NCBI GenBank assembly: GCA_029204225.1
Contig: CM055102.1
Span: 22,778,160-22,842,159, forward strand
Source of the DNA: Diphasiastrum complanatum
Taxonomy: Eukaryota; Streptophyta; Lycopodiopsida; Lycopodiales; Lycopodiaceae
DNA length: 64,000 nucleotides
Reading direction: 5' to 3'
The position numbers were made by a program, and so were the translations under genes. A model generated the notes under the pieces. The model saw nothing but the letters and a program-made list of their open reading frames with translations, was not told where the DNA came from and did not search any database. Of the stretch, positions 10,425 through 22,640 are shown piece after piece. Each line of letters begins with the position of its first letter. Position 1 is the first letter of the stretch.

Positions 10425-12248
10425 TGTCTTCGCTTTAAGAATATGTCATTTAAATTGCTTTGGAAGGACTTTATTTTTCTTGTCTTTAGCCAACTAAAAG
10501 AAGAGAGAATGCAACTATGCTTAGCATAAGATGTGCAAAACAAAGTAATTAAAGATTTTTGATTTTAAGAAATATAAAAATGAACATAATAAATAATTAA
10601 TAAATTAAATCTATATTAAGATTGAGATCCTAACAAAGAGAATATGATTATTATGCTTAGCATAAGATATGAATGTTTAAAATAAAAAATTGATATATTT
10701 ATATGCTAAGCATGAGTGAAGTGAATAACATATCTCTAAATAATATCAGAAAAGAAGTGAGAGTTTCATTTTTATTGCTCAGAGGATAAAGCCTTTGGTA
10801 CTCCTCAAAATCATTATAGTTCAACCTTATTACTAGGGCCTATTAAAAAAATTTATTAACATAAAAAAAATTTGATCTCTAAAATTCCTTGTCCATTTCA
10901 GCAAGGGAGAGCTGACCATCAACATTTATTGAGAGGAGACTGATTACAAACTCGGAAGAATTTTTTTCTTGTATGTTTTTTCAATCAAAAATATCCATCT
11001 CTGTTGGTATGGGTTTTAATGTGTGAGTGGTGGCAACAATTTTTTTTTGGATTTTGAGCTTCCTTGAGCTTGCTGGCCCTTTATTTCAAACTTTTCTCAT
11101 TTTTCAAAAAATTTATCCACAAGTGCTCAAACCTGAAAAATAATATTGTAAAGACAAAATATTAAAAGCTTTGTAACTTTTATTTATTAATGGTAAAAAT
11201 TTTTGAACCAAACACTCAATGCTAAGTATAGCAAAGCAATTAACTGGTCATTTCAAAATGCAAGCCGATAAAAATCATCATATTTATTGGGCTCTACATT
11301 GGATTCTTAGAATAAAATGACAGGTTTGTTTCTTGAGCACAAAGTACTTTCAGCTCCAACTGATTAAAATCTCCAGCTTTGGAAACTTTGACAAATTTTT
11401 TGTGAAAAAATCTAATCCTTTCTATGACCATCATCTTCATCCGATAGTCTTAGTCAATGTTATGGTTGCAGGCAAAAAGTTTAGCTTCTTCCACTGTCAA
11501 CCCAGCGAACACAATGGCACCAACAGTTTGGAAAGAAGCAACTTGAGAGTACTCATGAGACAGTTGTTTTTTAGCTTGTACACTATGAATGCCTCCCAAA
11601 ACAAAAAAAATGATAATTATCTAAAGAAGAAAAATTAAAATCGACAACTAATAAACATTCAGTAGATCTACCAAAACAACAAAAGGTGTCACAATTGCTT
11701 GTATATGATCTTTAAATTTAATTTTTAAGTTATGTACATGTGTTTCATTAGGCTCTTGAAGCTCCATTGGTCGATCTCCAGTAGAGGGATCAATGGGAGG
11801 ACGATCGCACTGGTCTATATCCAAAATCAAAATAGTTTCTCTAAATTTTTTTATTTTATGAATTTCATCTCTAAGTTTAAAGATCTTAGAGGAATCTCTC
11901 AGAGGTTGGATAGAGGCTCCAGGCGAAATTAAAATATTTTTTTATTTGTTTTTACTTTCTTCAGAGAGAACTACTTTGGGTCGTTTGGCTATTGATTTGT
12001 TTTCTAGACTTCATTTGTTGAATTTGTTTTCGCTACTCTTCCAAATCCCATCTTTAATCTGCCTCCATTCATGTTACATATTTACTCGCGTTGTCGCGCA
12101 GTCTGCATATTAACATGCAAATTTTTACAGACGATGAAAAGACAAAAAACAAATGCTGATGTCACACCCTCTTCATGCTCACCCCGCGCAGCTACGCTAA
12201 TAGACTGGACAACGATTATAGCAACCCACGATCTCTTACAAACAACAC
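10425..12248 (-). pseudogene. Tandem copy A of a decayed multi-exon gene
   Basis: This is the first of two head-to-tail copies, homologous to 12328-14238. Coding traces are on the minus strand, in order: a Cys-containing piece near 12263-12110 (CVVCKRSWVAIIVVQS, GEHEEGVTSAF); 11921-11648 (IQPLRDSSKIFKLRDEIH, then DQCDRPPIDPSTGDRPMEL); 11596-11480 (VASFQTVGAIVFAGLTVEEA); and, after an acceptor ending at 11133, a piece 11132-10879 ending LSLAEMDKEF and a stop. Copy A has more damage than copy B: an extra A near 11040 and a stop in the last piece. I do not recognise the family. The same blocks survive in both copies, so they were probably coding before duplication. Confidence 0.5.
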
Positions 12249-12327
12249 ATTTCGGGAAGAAAATCTCTGTCGAATCCTCCTCGACAATAATCTCACCCCG
12301 TGCCAATATTTCTATGTCTCTTTTTTA

Positions 12328-14238
12328 TGTCTTCGCTTTAAGAATATGTCATTTAAATTGCTTTGGAAGGACTTTATTTTTCTTGTCTTTAGCCGACTAA
12401 AAGAAGAGAGAATGCAACTATGCTTAGCATAAGATGTACAAAACAAATAATTAAAAATTTTCAATTTTAATAAATATAAAAATGAACATAATAAATATTT
12501 AGTAAATTAAATCTATACTAGGCTTGAGATCCTAGCAAAGAGAATATGATTATTATGCTTAACATAAGATATGAATGTTTAAAATAAAAAATTAATATAT
12601 TTATATGCTAAGCATGAGTGAAGTGAATACCATATCTTTAAATAATATCAAAAAAGAAGTGAGAGTTTCATGTTTACTGCTTAGAGGATAAAGCCTCTGG
12701 CACTCCTCAAAATTATTATAGTTCAACCTTATTACTAGGGCCTTTTGAACTTTCATTAATAATTTATGCTTGTTTTTGAGAATAAATTAATGATCAATAT
12801 CACAAAAAAATAACAGAATTTATAATTACTATTAAAAAAATTTATTAACATAAAAAAAATCTGATCTCTAAAATTTCTTGTCCATTTCAGCAAGGGAGAG
12901 CTGACCATCAACAATTATTGAGAGGAGATTGATTACGAACTCGGAAGAATTTTTTTCTTGTATGTTTTTCCACTCAGAAATACCCATCTCTGTTGATATG
13001 GGTTTTAATGTGTGAGTGGTGGTAACAATTTTTTTTGGATTTTGAGCCTCCTTGAGTTCGTTGGCCCTTTATTTCAATTTTTTTTCATTTCTCAAAAAAT
13101 TTATCCACAAGCGCCCAAACCTGAAAAATAATATTGTAAAGACAAAATATTAAAAGCTTTGTAACTTTTATTTATTAATGGTAAAATTTTTTGAGCCAAA
13201 CACTCAATGCTAAGCATAGCAAAGCAATTAACTGGCCATTTCAAAATGCAAGCTGATAAAAATTATCATATTTAATTGGGCTCTATGTTAGATTCTTAGA
13301 ATTAAATGGCGGGTCTGTTTCTTGAGCACCAAGTACTTTCAGCTCCAACTGGTTAAAATCTCCAACTTTGGAAACTTTGACAAATTTTTTTTCTGAAAAA
13401 ATCTAATCCTATGTATGACTATCTTCGTCATCCGATAGTCTTAGTCAATGTTATGGTTGCAAACAAGAAGTTTAGCTTCTTCCACTGTCAACCCAGCGAA
13501 TGCAATGTCACCAACAGTTCGGAAAGAAGCAACATGAGAGTACTCCTAAGACAATTGTTTTTTAGCTTGTATGCTATGAATGCCTTCCAAAACAAAAAAA
13601 TGATAATAATCTAAAGAAGAAAAATTAAAATCGACAACAGATAAGCATTCAGTAAGGTCTACCAAAACAATAAAAGGTGTCACAATTGCTTGCATATGAT
13701 CTTTAATTTAATTTTTAAGTTATGTACATGTGTTTCATTGGGCTCTCGAATCTCCATTGGTCGATCTTTAGTAGAGAGATCAATGGGAGGATGATCGCAC
13801 TGGTCTGTATCCAAAAGCAAAATAGTTTCTCTAAAATTTTTTATGTTATGAATCTCATCTCTAAGTTTAGAGATCTTAGATGAATCTCTCAGAGGTTGGA
13901 TAGAGGCTCCAAGCAAAATTAAAATACTTTTTTATTTATTTTTACTTATCTTCAGAGAGAACTACTTTGGGTCATTTGGCCATTGATTTGTTTTCTAGAC
14001 TTCAGATGTTGGATTTGTTTCCTCTACTCTCCCAAATCCCATCTTTAATATGCCTCTATTCATGCTGCATATTTACTCGTCTTGTCGCGCAGTTTGCATA
14101 TTATCATGCAAATTCTCACAAGCGATGAAAGGACAAAAAAGAAAGGCTAACATCACACCCTCTTCATGCTCACCCCATGCAGCTACGCTAACCGACTAGA
14201 CAACGATTGCAGCAACCCATGATTTCTTACAGACAGCA
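12328..14238 (-). pseudogene. Tandem copy B of the decayed multi-exon gene
   Basis: The second copy has a period of about 1.90 kb and is separated from copy A by 79 bp (12249-12327). It has the same minus-strand blocks: [15 protein letters not shown] (near 14230-14180), GASIQPLRDSSKISKLRDEI (13916-13690), TVGDIAFAGLTVEEAKLL (13540-13450) and a final exon 13120-12868 after acceptor TTATTTTTCAG. That last exon has one shifted frame and then reads VTTTHTLKPISTEMGISEWK to LSLAEMDKKF and stop. Copy B carries about 84 extra bases near 12746-12830 absent from copy A. Its zinc-finger-like piece contains a stop where copy A has Gln. No catalytic motif is evident. Confidence 0.5.
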
Positions 14239-14279
14239 CATGCACCCTGTACTTTCTTCATCTGCACACCTGTAACATG

Positions 14280-14390
<111 letters not shown>

Positions 14391-14640
14391 ATACCATTTT
14401 CGTGATGATGAGTAGTGGAGATTTGAGAGTGTTCATCAGAGGTTGAGTATTGGATGATTGAGTCCTGACTAAAGATGAGCAGATGAGAGTGTATGTAAAT
14501 TAGCATCAGAAGCTCATTAGCGAGATAGATGAAGTAGATGCCTTGTGCATTGATTCTTTATTGTCAATAATAGGGTTGCAAAAAAGTCAATCTATACTGC
14601 TAATGATGTAGAGTGTAGGATTGAAGGAATATGTAGCATT

Positions 14641-15249
14641 CCATTACATGCATCATCCTCAAAATATTTTTGCTTACATGATGATGTACTGTATGTACCT
14701 AGATTGACTAAGAATCTCATTAGTGTAGGACAATTGTTTGATAGTGGATTGGATGTCAAGTTTCAAGTTGACAAGTGTATAATCTCAAGGGAAAATGAAA
14801 TTATTGCTAGAGGATCTAGAATTGGTAAGTGTTACAAACTAGATTCTAGGGAGAGTGCTAACATTTCAAATATTGCTTATGAGACCAAGGTTATACAGGA
14901 GGATCTGTGGCACAAGAGATTGGGTCATCCCAATTTCAAAGCCATGCAATCTATGGTCAAAGAAGGAAAAGTTGTTGGTCTACCAAAGACACTATCAAAG
15001 GAGCTTCTACTTTGTGAAGCTTGTGTGCTGGCAAAGTCACACAAAAGGCCTTTTCCTAGATCAAGTATCAAGACAAAGCAACCATTTGAACTTGTACACT
15101 CAGATGTTCATTTCTCATCAACTAAGAGCAAAGGAGGATCCAACTGCTTTGTCTCTTTTGCAAATGATTATAAAGACATTCTTGGATCTATATGCTGTCT
15201 TCAAAAGCCATGGTTTATGATGTTTTTTTTACTTTTAAAGCTTATGTAG
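14641..15249 (+). pseudogene. Copia gag-pre-integrase and integrase start
   Basis: The frame contains TKNLISVGQLFDSGLDVKF, the usual block between protease and integrase, then the HHCC zinc finger DLWHKRLGHPNFKAM...LLCEACVLAKSHK. The first catalytic-core block is FELVHSDVHF with its Asp. It decays at about 15180, where the canonical core sequence is lost, and the frame ends in hydrophobic noise at 15249. Copia integrase cores normally continue for another 250 residues, so this is a deletion product. Confidence 0.85.
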
Positions 15250-15371
15250 AGAAGCGGTTTCCTTTCAAGTTAAAATCTTTAAGAAGTGGCTCATCATTTT
15301 GTAAGAGAAAAAGTCATTGGAAGAGAGATCTCATTAGAGCATGTTTCATCTTCAGATTGTGTTGCAGATCA
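15250..15371 (+). pseudogene. Copia RNase H tail joined to integrase fragment
   Basis: At about 15280 the reading jumps from the integrase (FPFKLKSLRS) to the RNase H end (AHHFVREKVIGREISLEHVS, CVAD), so RT and most of RNase H are deleted. The fragment ends abruptly at about 15371, where a minus-strand gypsy LTR starts. Confidence 0.75.
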
Positions 15372-15843
15372 TAAGAGAAGCTCCCTAAGATCCTGCTTAC
15401 AAGACAAAACACAATGGAAAACACCTCTAGAAACTTCACCCCCAAGCCAAGGAATAAGAGACATGAATATAGAGTGATAGCAATGAATCCATGATCAACA
15501 ATGAGGAGTAGGGCGATTTTGGCCTCTTTTTATGGAGCCATAAGCATTCTGGGCACATAGCCATGCATAGCCCTAAGTTCCCTATACATAGATTCACCTA
15601 GAATAGAGTCCTAAGCATGGACCACCTATTCATAAAATTGCTATTGATAACTTTACACATGCATACACCATCTCAAACCTTGTTTAAACTCCATTTAGTG
15701 TGTTCTAGGCCTCACAAGGATATTAGTTACTTTTGGGTCACATCCAGTATGACATGCCATAACTAATAGCTTGATTTACTGGAATACCGTGTATCCAAGA
15801 CTAGGAGTATACTGAATCCTACTTACTGGTCATGGACATAACA
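15372..15843 (-). repeat. Gypsy LTR (same family as 33697-34217)
   Basis: On the minus strand this begins TGTTATGTCCATGACCAGTA at 15843, after a purine tract AAGGAGGGAAGAA, and aligns along its length with the plus-strand LTR at 33697-34217. It is the 3' LTR of a minus-strand gypsy element whose decayed interior lies at 15844-16890. Confidence 0.8.
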
Positions 15844-16890
15844 TTCTTCCCTCCTTAATCTGCTTCTATCCTTAGAAGCTCTCTAAACATGAAAGAATTA
15901 CAGTTCCTTTAACTTTCAATATTAACCGAGAAAATCATTATCCTTAGTCTGACTTTCATATCAAACAAGTACTCAGAGATAAACCTATTTCCAAGTAATA
16001 ATCTCTGCACTAGAGTACAACTCAGGTTTGGAAAAGTACACTAAGCAATAAACTTCCCAATTGTGTTATATTCACCATAAGTTAGTAACATCACCTTCAT
16101 GTAAAGCATTTACATGAAACACTGGGTGAAATAACCTAACTTAAGAGATTAAAGTTAAAGAAATAATATAATAATTATAATTGCAATATGAAATTATCCA
16201 CAATTTTGACAGATAATTCATAAGCTTTCAAGTACAAATATCCTTAGAATCTAAATTCTAAGATATGATAATTCATTCAATTAGAATCTCTAGGAGAATC
16301 ATTAAGATATACAAAAACTCAACTCTTTTGAGCTAAATGCTCTTGTTTCTAGCACCAAATGCAAGAAAATAGCATTCATTCATCTTAATAAACTTGTTGT
16401 CTCCTATGATAACTGGAGATCCAATCAGTTGAATAACTGTACTCAAGTATCTACAGACCATAAACTGTAGTGGAATAACATTAACTAGATAATTAAATTC
16501 TCCACAAATAAGATAACTTATCTTGTGAGAATATCTGTGAGATCCATAGGTCCTCAAATATAACACCAGGGTAGCGAGATTCAAAAACATTGATTCGAAT
16601 TCTTACTCAAATAATAGATCAAGAATTAATCATCACACGTAAGAATCATTACAATTCCTTATAATCCTCTAACAATAATTAAGTATCTATTTATGATTTG
16701 TCAACCATAAATATTTAGATTCATATGATCCGTCAATCATAATTTCTTGAAATCCAAATCATACTTAATCATTTACAGGATACTGGAGTATATGTCCCAC
16801 ATAACTCAGGAAAAGTAAGAATCATTCCAAAATCTTTCCACTAAGAAAATACTGGATTTAGGAATATTCTTTAATTAGAATTCTTAAACT
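15844..16890 (-). pseudogene. Decayed gypsy interior; uninterrupted counterpart of the Copia target site
   Basis: On the minus strand this aligns with 35.9-36.2 kb plus 42.16-42.72 kb, and HPVFHVN can still be read near 16120, the start of a gypsy C-terminal block. No open frame survives. It contains two short hairpins (16691-16710 and 16733-16753). At about 16605 it shows the target sequence unbroken, where the other copy carries the 5.9-kb Copia insertion. Confidence 0.65.
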
Positions 16891-16904
16891 GAAGTGCAAG
16901 ATTC

Positions 16905-17124
16905 AATGGTTGCTTACTCGGATTCAGAATTTTAAGTGACAAGGTGGATAGGAGCTTTTACTATTTTTATTGGAGGCAATCTTGTGTCTTGGTTATCCAA
17001 GAAACAAGATACTATATCTTTATACTCATGTGAAGCTAAGTACAAGGCCCTTACAACCTCTACTAAAGAGGTATTATGGATCAAAAGGTTAAGTGTGGAG
17101 CTCAAGTGCAAAAAGGATGTGTGA
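16905..17124 (+). pseudogene. Copia RNase H fragment
   Basis: The frame reads VAYSDSEF, a stop, then VTRWIGAFTIFIGGNLVSWL and SKKQDTISLYSCEAKYKALT, the N-terminal part of Copia RNase H with the AYSDSD-type catalytic Asp block. It ends at a TGA. It lies on the same strand as the Copia RNase H tail at 15.3 kb but in the wrong order for one element, so it is either a second copy or the product of a rearrangement. The sequence 17125-17480 has no recognised content. Confidence 0.8.
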
Positions 17125-17490
17125 TTGGATGTTGGATTGAAAGTTGCTTAATAGCTTGTTGCAAAAATACTATAGATAGGGGGTTTTCATATAATTAAGT
17201 GGAAGATTGATTCAAATAAAAGCCAATTAATATTTGGGTTTTGCATTTTTCCCATAAGCAAAATTTGATATTAACTTGATGTATTTAAAAACATGGCTTG
17301 CAAAACTAAACTTTGAATATGGGCATGAATATCTAAAAAATGTAGGCAAAACTCGTTTTATTCATTCTCATTGGTGCACTTTTGCCCTAAAATGTATTTG
17401 AAGGGCAGTTGAAATGCAGTTGAAGTGGGTTGAAAATATGACATGTGCTTTTAAAAATTTCTAGAGAGAGAGCATGTAGAAGGCATTGTG

Positions 17491-17493
17491 ATA

Positions 17494-17576
<83 letters not shown>
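17491..17576. repeat. Compound (TA)n(GA)n microsatellite
   Basis: TA repeat to about 17534, then GA repeat to 17576. A second short GA run lies at 17635-17659. Frames across it are artefacts. Confidence 0.95.
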
Positions 17577-17582
<6 letters not shown>

Positions 17583-17751
17583 CCTGGATTTTTCAATCTT
17601 TCAAGGTTTAAGATGAGAAATAGTGATAGTAATGTGAGAGAGAGAGAGAGAGAGAGAGTGTGTATAGTCCCACAACTAACAAAATTATTTTGTTAAGAGC
17701 AGTCCAACGGCCCGAAGATTGCAAGATACGGTCTTGCGTAATTGATGCATT

Positions 17752-17880
17752 CTAATCAAGTTTTCTTTCAACCTTTCTTATTACTGACTTCAATGCCTCC
17801 ACGCGTTCTAATTTCTCATCTGCGTCCCTTTCACAGAAAATCTTGCTTCCGGAACTCATGTAAGGATAAATGTCAACAAT
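17752..17880 (-). pseudogene. Orphan 3'-terminal exon of an unidentified gene
   Basis: On the minus strand an acceptor GATCTTTTCCAG (AG at 17882-17881) is followed by an open 42-codon stretch to a TAG at 17754-17752. It reads IVDIYPYMSSGSKIFCERDA and then a charged, helix-like end (DEKLERVEALKSVIRKVERK). It is less AT-rich than its surroundings and looks like a genuine last exon. I do not recognise the protein. A possible further exon fragment on the same strand (about 18110-18015, RWQCAAGVFQRAGIPEIRPY) is weak. Without more exons this could be a captured gene piece. Confidence 0.35.
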
Positions 17881-17904
17881 CTGGAAAAGATCAGTTGCAA
17901 AAGT

Positions 17905-17988
17905 CATAGATACTCCATGTTAATTGGCTCATATTCTACTGGAAAAGGCATAGCTACTCCATGTTAATTGGCTCATATTCTACTGCGT
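17905..17988. repeat. 44-bp tandem duplication
   Basis: CATAG.TACTCCATGTTAAT followed by TGGCTCATATTCTACTG occurs twice in tandem, at 17905 and 17949, with about one mismatch. Confidence 0.9.
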
Positions 17989-18754
17989 AGCGTCATCTTT
18001 GAGTAACTTCTATGATCTGTCTACCCAACCCAAATATGGCCTGATTTCAGGTATTCCGGCCCTCTGAAATACTCCAGCTGCACATTGCCATCTCACTTCC
18101 ATTTCCATTCAGTATATTGACTCATGTATTCTTCTCACATATCTCAGATCAAGAACGTAGTGATATCCTAGTCCAATCTAATTTTCAAAGAAGAAAGAGT
18201 ACGTACAGTATTATTGCAACTGAAATCTGGAAATTTAAGGAACTGCAGCCACATCTTCAGTGCTAATTTCCAGTACAATACGGAATCAAAAACCCATTCT
18301 GAATCTACTAATAACAACAGTACTTTTTAGAGTAAAACCATTTGAAATCTTCTTTAGTTTCTGCTGTTACTGACCAGCTTTTCTACTGGTCGTACTTAGC
18401 TTCAATGGCAAAAGAGAGTGTACTTAAAACTATTCATCGAAGTGATGTCAAAGACCTCAAATTTCTGATCGACTCCTAGGCAACACCTTTGGATTTCATT
18501 GTTTCCTCACTAGGTTGGATGAGAGATGCTAATCTCACCATAAAAACACACATTGGCAAGAAAACCAACATAAAATAGTATTATATTGTCTCCAAAAATA
18601 AACCCATGCAAAATCACATGAAACCAACAATTTTCATCAGTTCACAAATCATCTAAAAATCCTCACCACAATCCAATATTGTCAAACTTTAAACTCATCT
18701 AGCTCATTCACAACTAATAGCTCATCAATGAATCATATATATACATGACAATAG

Positions 18755-19072
18755 TCATCTTTGAAATCGCTGTGATCCGTTGGTAGAGTCACTGGCAAAA
18801 TAACCACTCTCATCTTTCCTCACAGTTGCATTGGGACCATTGCAAATAACTTTGAACCATTTGACATCAAATATGAAAAAGCTGAATTGCCTAAATCCAA
18901 CTTCGAGGATGTCATTGATTGTCCCACAATAATCAAGTTGAGAAGACAATAAGTTGGTGTCCGCCATGCTTGCTCGACTCTCTTGGGTAAAATTTGCTAT
19001 GACTCCACAATCGTACATGTTTCTATTTTTCTCAATGCGCTCAATATGAAAGTGTTGTCCATGCATCCACAA
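18755..19072 (-). pseudogene. CACTA (En/Spm) DUF4216-type fragment
   Basis: The minus-strand frame of 105 codons reads NRNMYDCGVIANFTQ, then LDYCGTINDILEVGF and FSFFIFDVKWFKVI. That order (an NSGV-like strand, a Y-x-G-x-I-x-x-I-x-E-L block, then F-x-x-x-W-F) is the pattern of the DUF4216 domain that lies downstream of the TNP2-type transposase in plant CACTA elements. Only this domain is present. No TNP2 or CACTA ends were seen nearby. A relic. Confidence 0.6.
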
Positions 19073-20180
19073 TGCATTGTAAATTTTTGTACTAATATAA
19101 ATATATATGCAGGATTTTAGCTGCTAGCTTTTGAATATATAGGATGCTTTTATATTGTTTTAATATTTTAGAAAAAAATCATGTAGAATTTCTGAAAATG
19201 GGAAAGTTCTTCCTTCTAGGTGCTTGATCTTCTGCACGATTTTTTTGTAGATGATGCAGTTGTGGCCTATTGATAGACGACTAATTCCTAACTCCGATAG
19301 TACACATGATGGTACCATCAAAATAACTGTTGACCTTGTAACACTAGCCTCTTACCCCTAAATTGATCATGATCAATATGAGCTTAACATTGTTCTCCTG
19401 TTGTGAGATAATATGACATACTTTGCCAATGACATATGGTGAGATGATTAAAAAAAATCCTTACTATAGACGAAATCTTTAAGAAGTTTGGATGTGAAGG
19501 CATTTTGATTGTAATAAAGGGCATAGAAGACAACCATATCCACCTGACCTCACCCTTCTACTCAAGGACATGACGCTTGATTGGCTATGTGATTCCCTAA
19601 GAGAAGCCTCGACAAACAACCAAGAAGTAACAGAGAGAGAGCGGGAATTCGCAAGGGGGTGCAATTTACATGTAAGCTATGATGATCATCATTCATATGT
19701 TAGTTAAACCATTTGTACGTGCAATTTTGTACATGTTTGTTGTATCCCTAACCAAACAAAAGAATTTCTCACAAATTTTTTTTTTATTGTTGTTTAAGAA
19801 GTAGGCATCCTGCATTATATCTCTGAAGTCGGTTTGATTTGAGAAAAGTTGCTAGTTCCATTACTATACTATGCCAATTTTTTCGAGTACTAGAAATAGG
19901 AACATATGTAAATGGTCCTCGGAATAACCTTGGGAAAATTACTATTTTGCAAAATCACTATTTTTGAAAAAAGACAAATTTCAAAATTTTGAGTAGTTGG
20001 ATGTCAATTAAGTCGATGTTTGGATACTTATAAGATCTTTTAACCATATGAGTATAAATTAGCAGATAAAAAATAGTTTTGTTCAATGCACTATTTTTTA
20101 ACAAGACGTGGGAATATAAAAATTGACAATCTTTGATAATTGTGTGATTTTAGAATGCAACATTTTTTAGTTGATTTTAA
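19073..20180. other. Stretch without recognised features
   Basis: AT-rich; short frames such as 19479-19664 on the minus strand have no recognisable content. Confidence 0.5.
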
Positions 20181-20184
20181 CATT

Positions 20185-22640
20185 TAGTGAGGGCCTCAGA
20201 ATAGAACTCGGAACAGACCACAGAATACTAAATCTAATTTAGTCAGGGCCTCAGAATAGACCTTAGAATACTGAAGTTAATTTGAGAGGTATATTGAGGC
20301 TCAGACAGATTCTTTCTAATTTTTAAAATCTCTGACCATTGTCACGACATTTTTGAAAAAGAAAAAGGAGTGGATGATGGTATCAAGGGATGTACCCGCT
20401 GCCTTTGTCGTCTCCCTTATGTGTTGATTTCTCCTCGCTCTCTTTATCCTCCTCACATTTGATTGTTCCTTTTGTTGTTGCTCCTCTTCTTCTTGGTCTT
20501 TGCTTCCTCTTGTTGCTCCTCTTGTTCTTTGCTTCTTCCTCTTTACCTACTCCTTGAAAAATAAAAAATGGTGAGCTTAAAAAGAAAAGAGAAGGTGGAG
20601 GATGGAGGTTTTTTTATTATTGGATGTAAGGTAAGGCTCTCTCACCATCTCTTTTTCTCACTCTTTTTTTTTTCTTACATCTTAGTCTCCATCTCAATGT
20701 GATTGCAATTTGGTTTTATTGACTTCACATTTTTTATGTAGGTTTCTTTTGAGGCAAAACTTGGCGGCAGATCCACAAACGTTTCTTAAGGTAATTGACA
20801 AGTCGGAATGGTCATCAAAATAGGCTGGTTTGCAAAATTTTCTATTCCGATGTGAAGTAAAAATTGTCATGGTTATGTTTTGTAGATTTGTATGCTAATT
20901 GTTTGGCTCAGACACCATCCAAGCAATTGAGCAACAGAAATAGTAGCAGATCCGGGTACTTGTACAGTCAATATAGACCTCAAAACTCTTGATGCTATTT
21001 TGAACAGTATATCATGGGTTATTCTGAGATTCAATTGTATCGATAAGTCTATTTATGTTGGGTGGCTCTTTAGCATGTTTTGTAGTAGTTTGTCTCCTAT
21101 TTTTTTTGTTGTAGATCCACATTTTGTAATGTAGGACTACAATCAATTTTTCTTTACATTAGGTTTTATGAAAATAGATCTACAAATTTTGATAAATTAA
21201 CTTTATAATGGGTACATCTATGAGCTGGGGTGGAAATGATATAGTAGTACAAGTCGGAAAAGACCTCCGACCTCCGAATATGTGGATATGTTTAAGGCAC
21301 TATACCACCACCTATTCCGAGGTGCATTCTGACCTCTACTCATAAATTTTTACATTTTAGAAACAGATACATCAAATGAGAAAAATGTGACTCAACAATG
21401 TAACATTTTTTTTAATCTTTCACCACATTGAAGCCTTATTGCTCCCTTCTTGATTACGTTTGTTCTTGATTTGAGGGACTTCATAGAAAATGTTTTTATG
21501 AAGCCGCTAGAGAACTCCTAGTTGGCCCAAGAAAACAATTAATTCCTAATGTCAACAATTGGCATAGTCTAATGCTTTAATCTTTGACCCTTATGGCATT
21601 TCAAGTATAGTTTGACCATTAGGATGAGTGCCACAAAGTTCTTAACTAAGAAAAATGATTCACTCTCATCCAATGTCAAGAATCTTGAAATTTTTTACCT
21701 TGTCCAAATCACAAAAAAATGGACACACAAATAATGAGTTCAAATCTAATCACCCTAATATAGTGAAATCCATTGGAGTAATTTGCATTCAAATTTGAAG
21801 TCTTGATTTCCATATCCAATCACCCTTCACAGACTCACTTAGGTCCAAGACTCTTTTTTGTAAGAGTTGGAATGGATCTTATTTGATTTAAAATCATGAG
21901 AATGCGAGTAAAGGTAATGAATGATCTACCAGCAGGGGTCGGAACAGACCTCAAAATAGGTGGATCTGTTTCAGACAATATACCACGACCTATTCTGAGG
22001 TTTGTTCCAAGGATGAATATTAGCATTTTGGAACTTTTTTTTTAAATTACAATTTTCAGGTGATTTGCTGCTTAATCATTCTACTCCTTAGCAAAATGTG
22101 CCACACCATTGCAAGATGTTTTTAATCTCATAGAACATTGAAGCCTCACTTACTTTGTTTGTACCAGACCATGAGTGTCTATTTGTGATTTTTGTCCATA
22201 GATTATTAGTTTCAAGTTTTGTAACTAGGCAGGTTGTTGATTACGTTTGTTCAAGTATAGCGTAACCAATAATCGACCACCATTATTTGATTTTAGAGCC
22301 TTGATAGTCTTGTTGAGTTGGTTTCCTAGCATACATTTGAAGTGAGTTGGTTTCCCAACATATGTTATACACCAATATCCTAGTTGATAAATTGATCTCT
22401 CTCAATTATCTTAGAAATGCTAGTTTCAAGGTGCAATAAGTATTGACAATTATGAGTTTGATTGCATGTACTAGATCTAGCCTATTTCCATATTAACAAG
22501 CCAGGCAAAATCCTGAATTCATACCTTTTCAATTTGATACCATGAAGGATTCAAATTGAGAAATATAGCTATCAACATCTTTGAAAGTATATCCTCTACA
22601 ATACTACTACACGATCTTGGTGGATGTGGTATCAAGCAAA
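20185..22640. repeat. Diverged tandem repeats carrying a hairpin motif
   Basis: A motif of the form GTCGGAACAGACCTC...ACCTATTCTGAGGT recurs at about 20190-20300, 20800-20860, 20985-21045, 21243-21345 and 21936-22013. The last two also share downstream blocks (ACATTGAAGCCT at about 21428 and 22137; TTGATTACGTTTGTTC at 21451 and 22239), so 21243-21935 and 21936-22640 look like an old ~0.7-kb tandem duplication. In the copy at 21940 the arms GGAACAGACCTCAAAATAGG and CCTATTCTGAGGTTTGTTCC are inverted complements with two mismatches. No coding frame is present. Confidence 0.55.

Noticed and set aside
17387-17696. Frames crossing the TA/GA repeat
   Set aside because: Low-complexity artefacts.
20341-20700. 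CTC-rich stretch as a gene (TCCTCTTGTTGCTCC repeats)
   Set aside because: Simple pyrimidine-rich sequence; no open frame with recognisable content.
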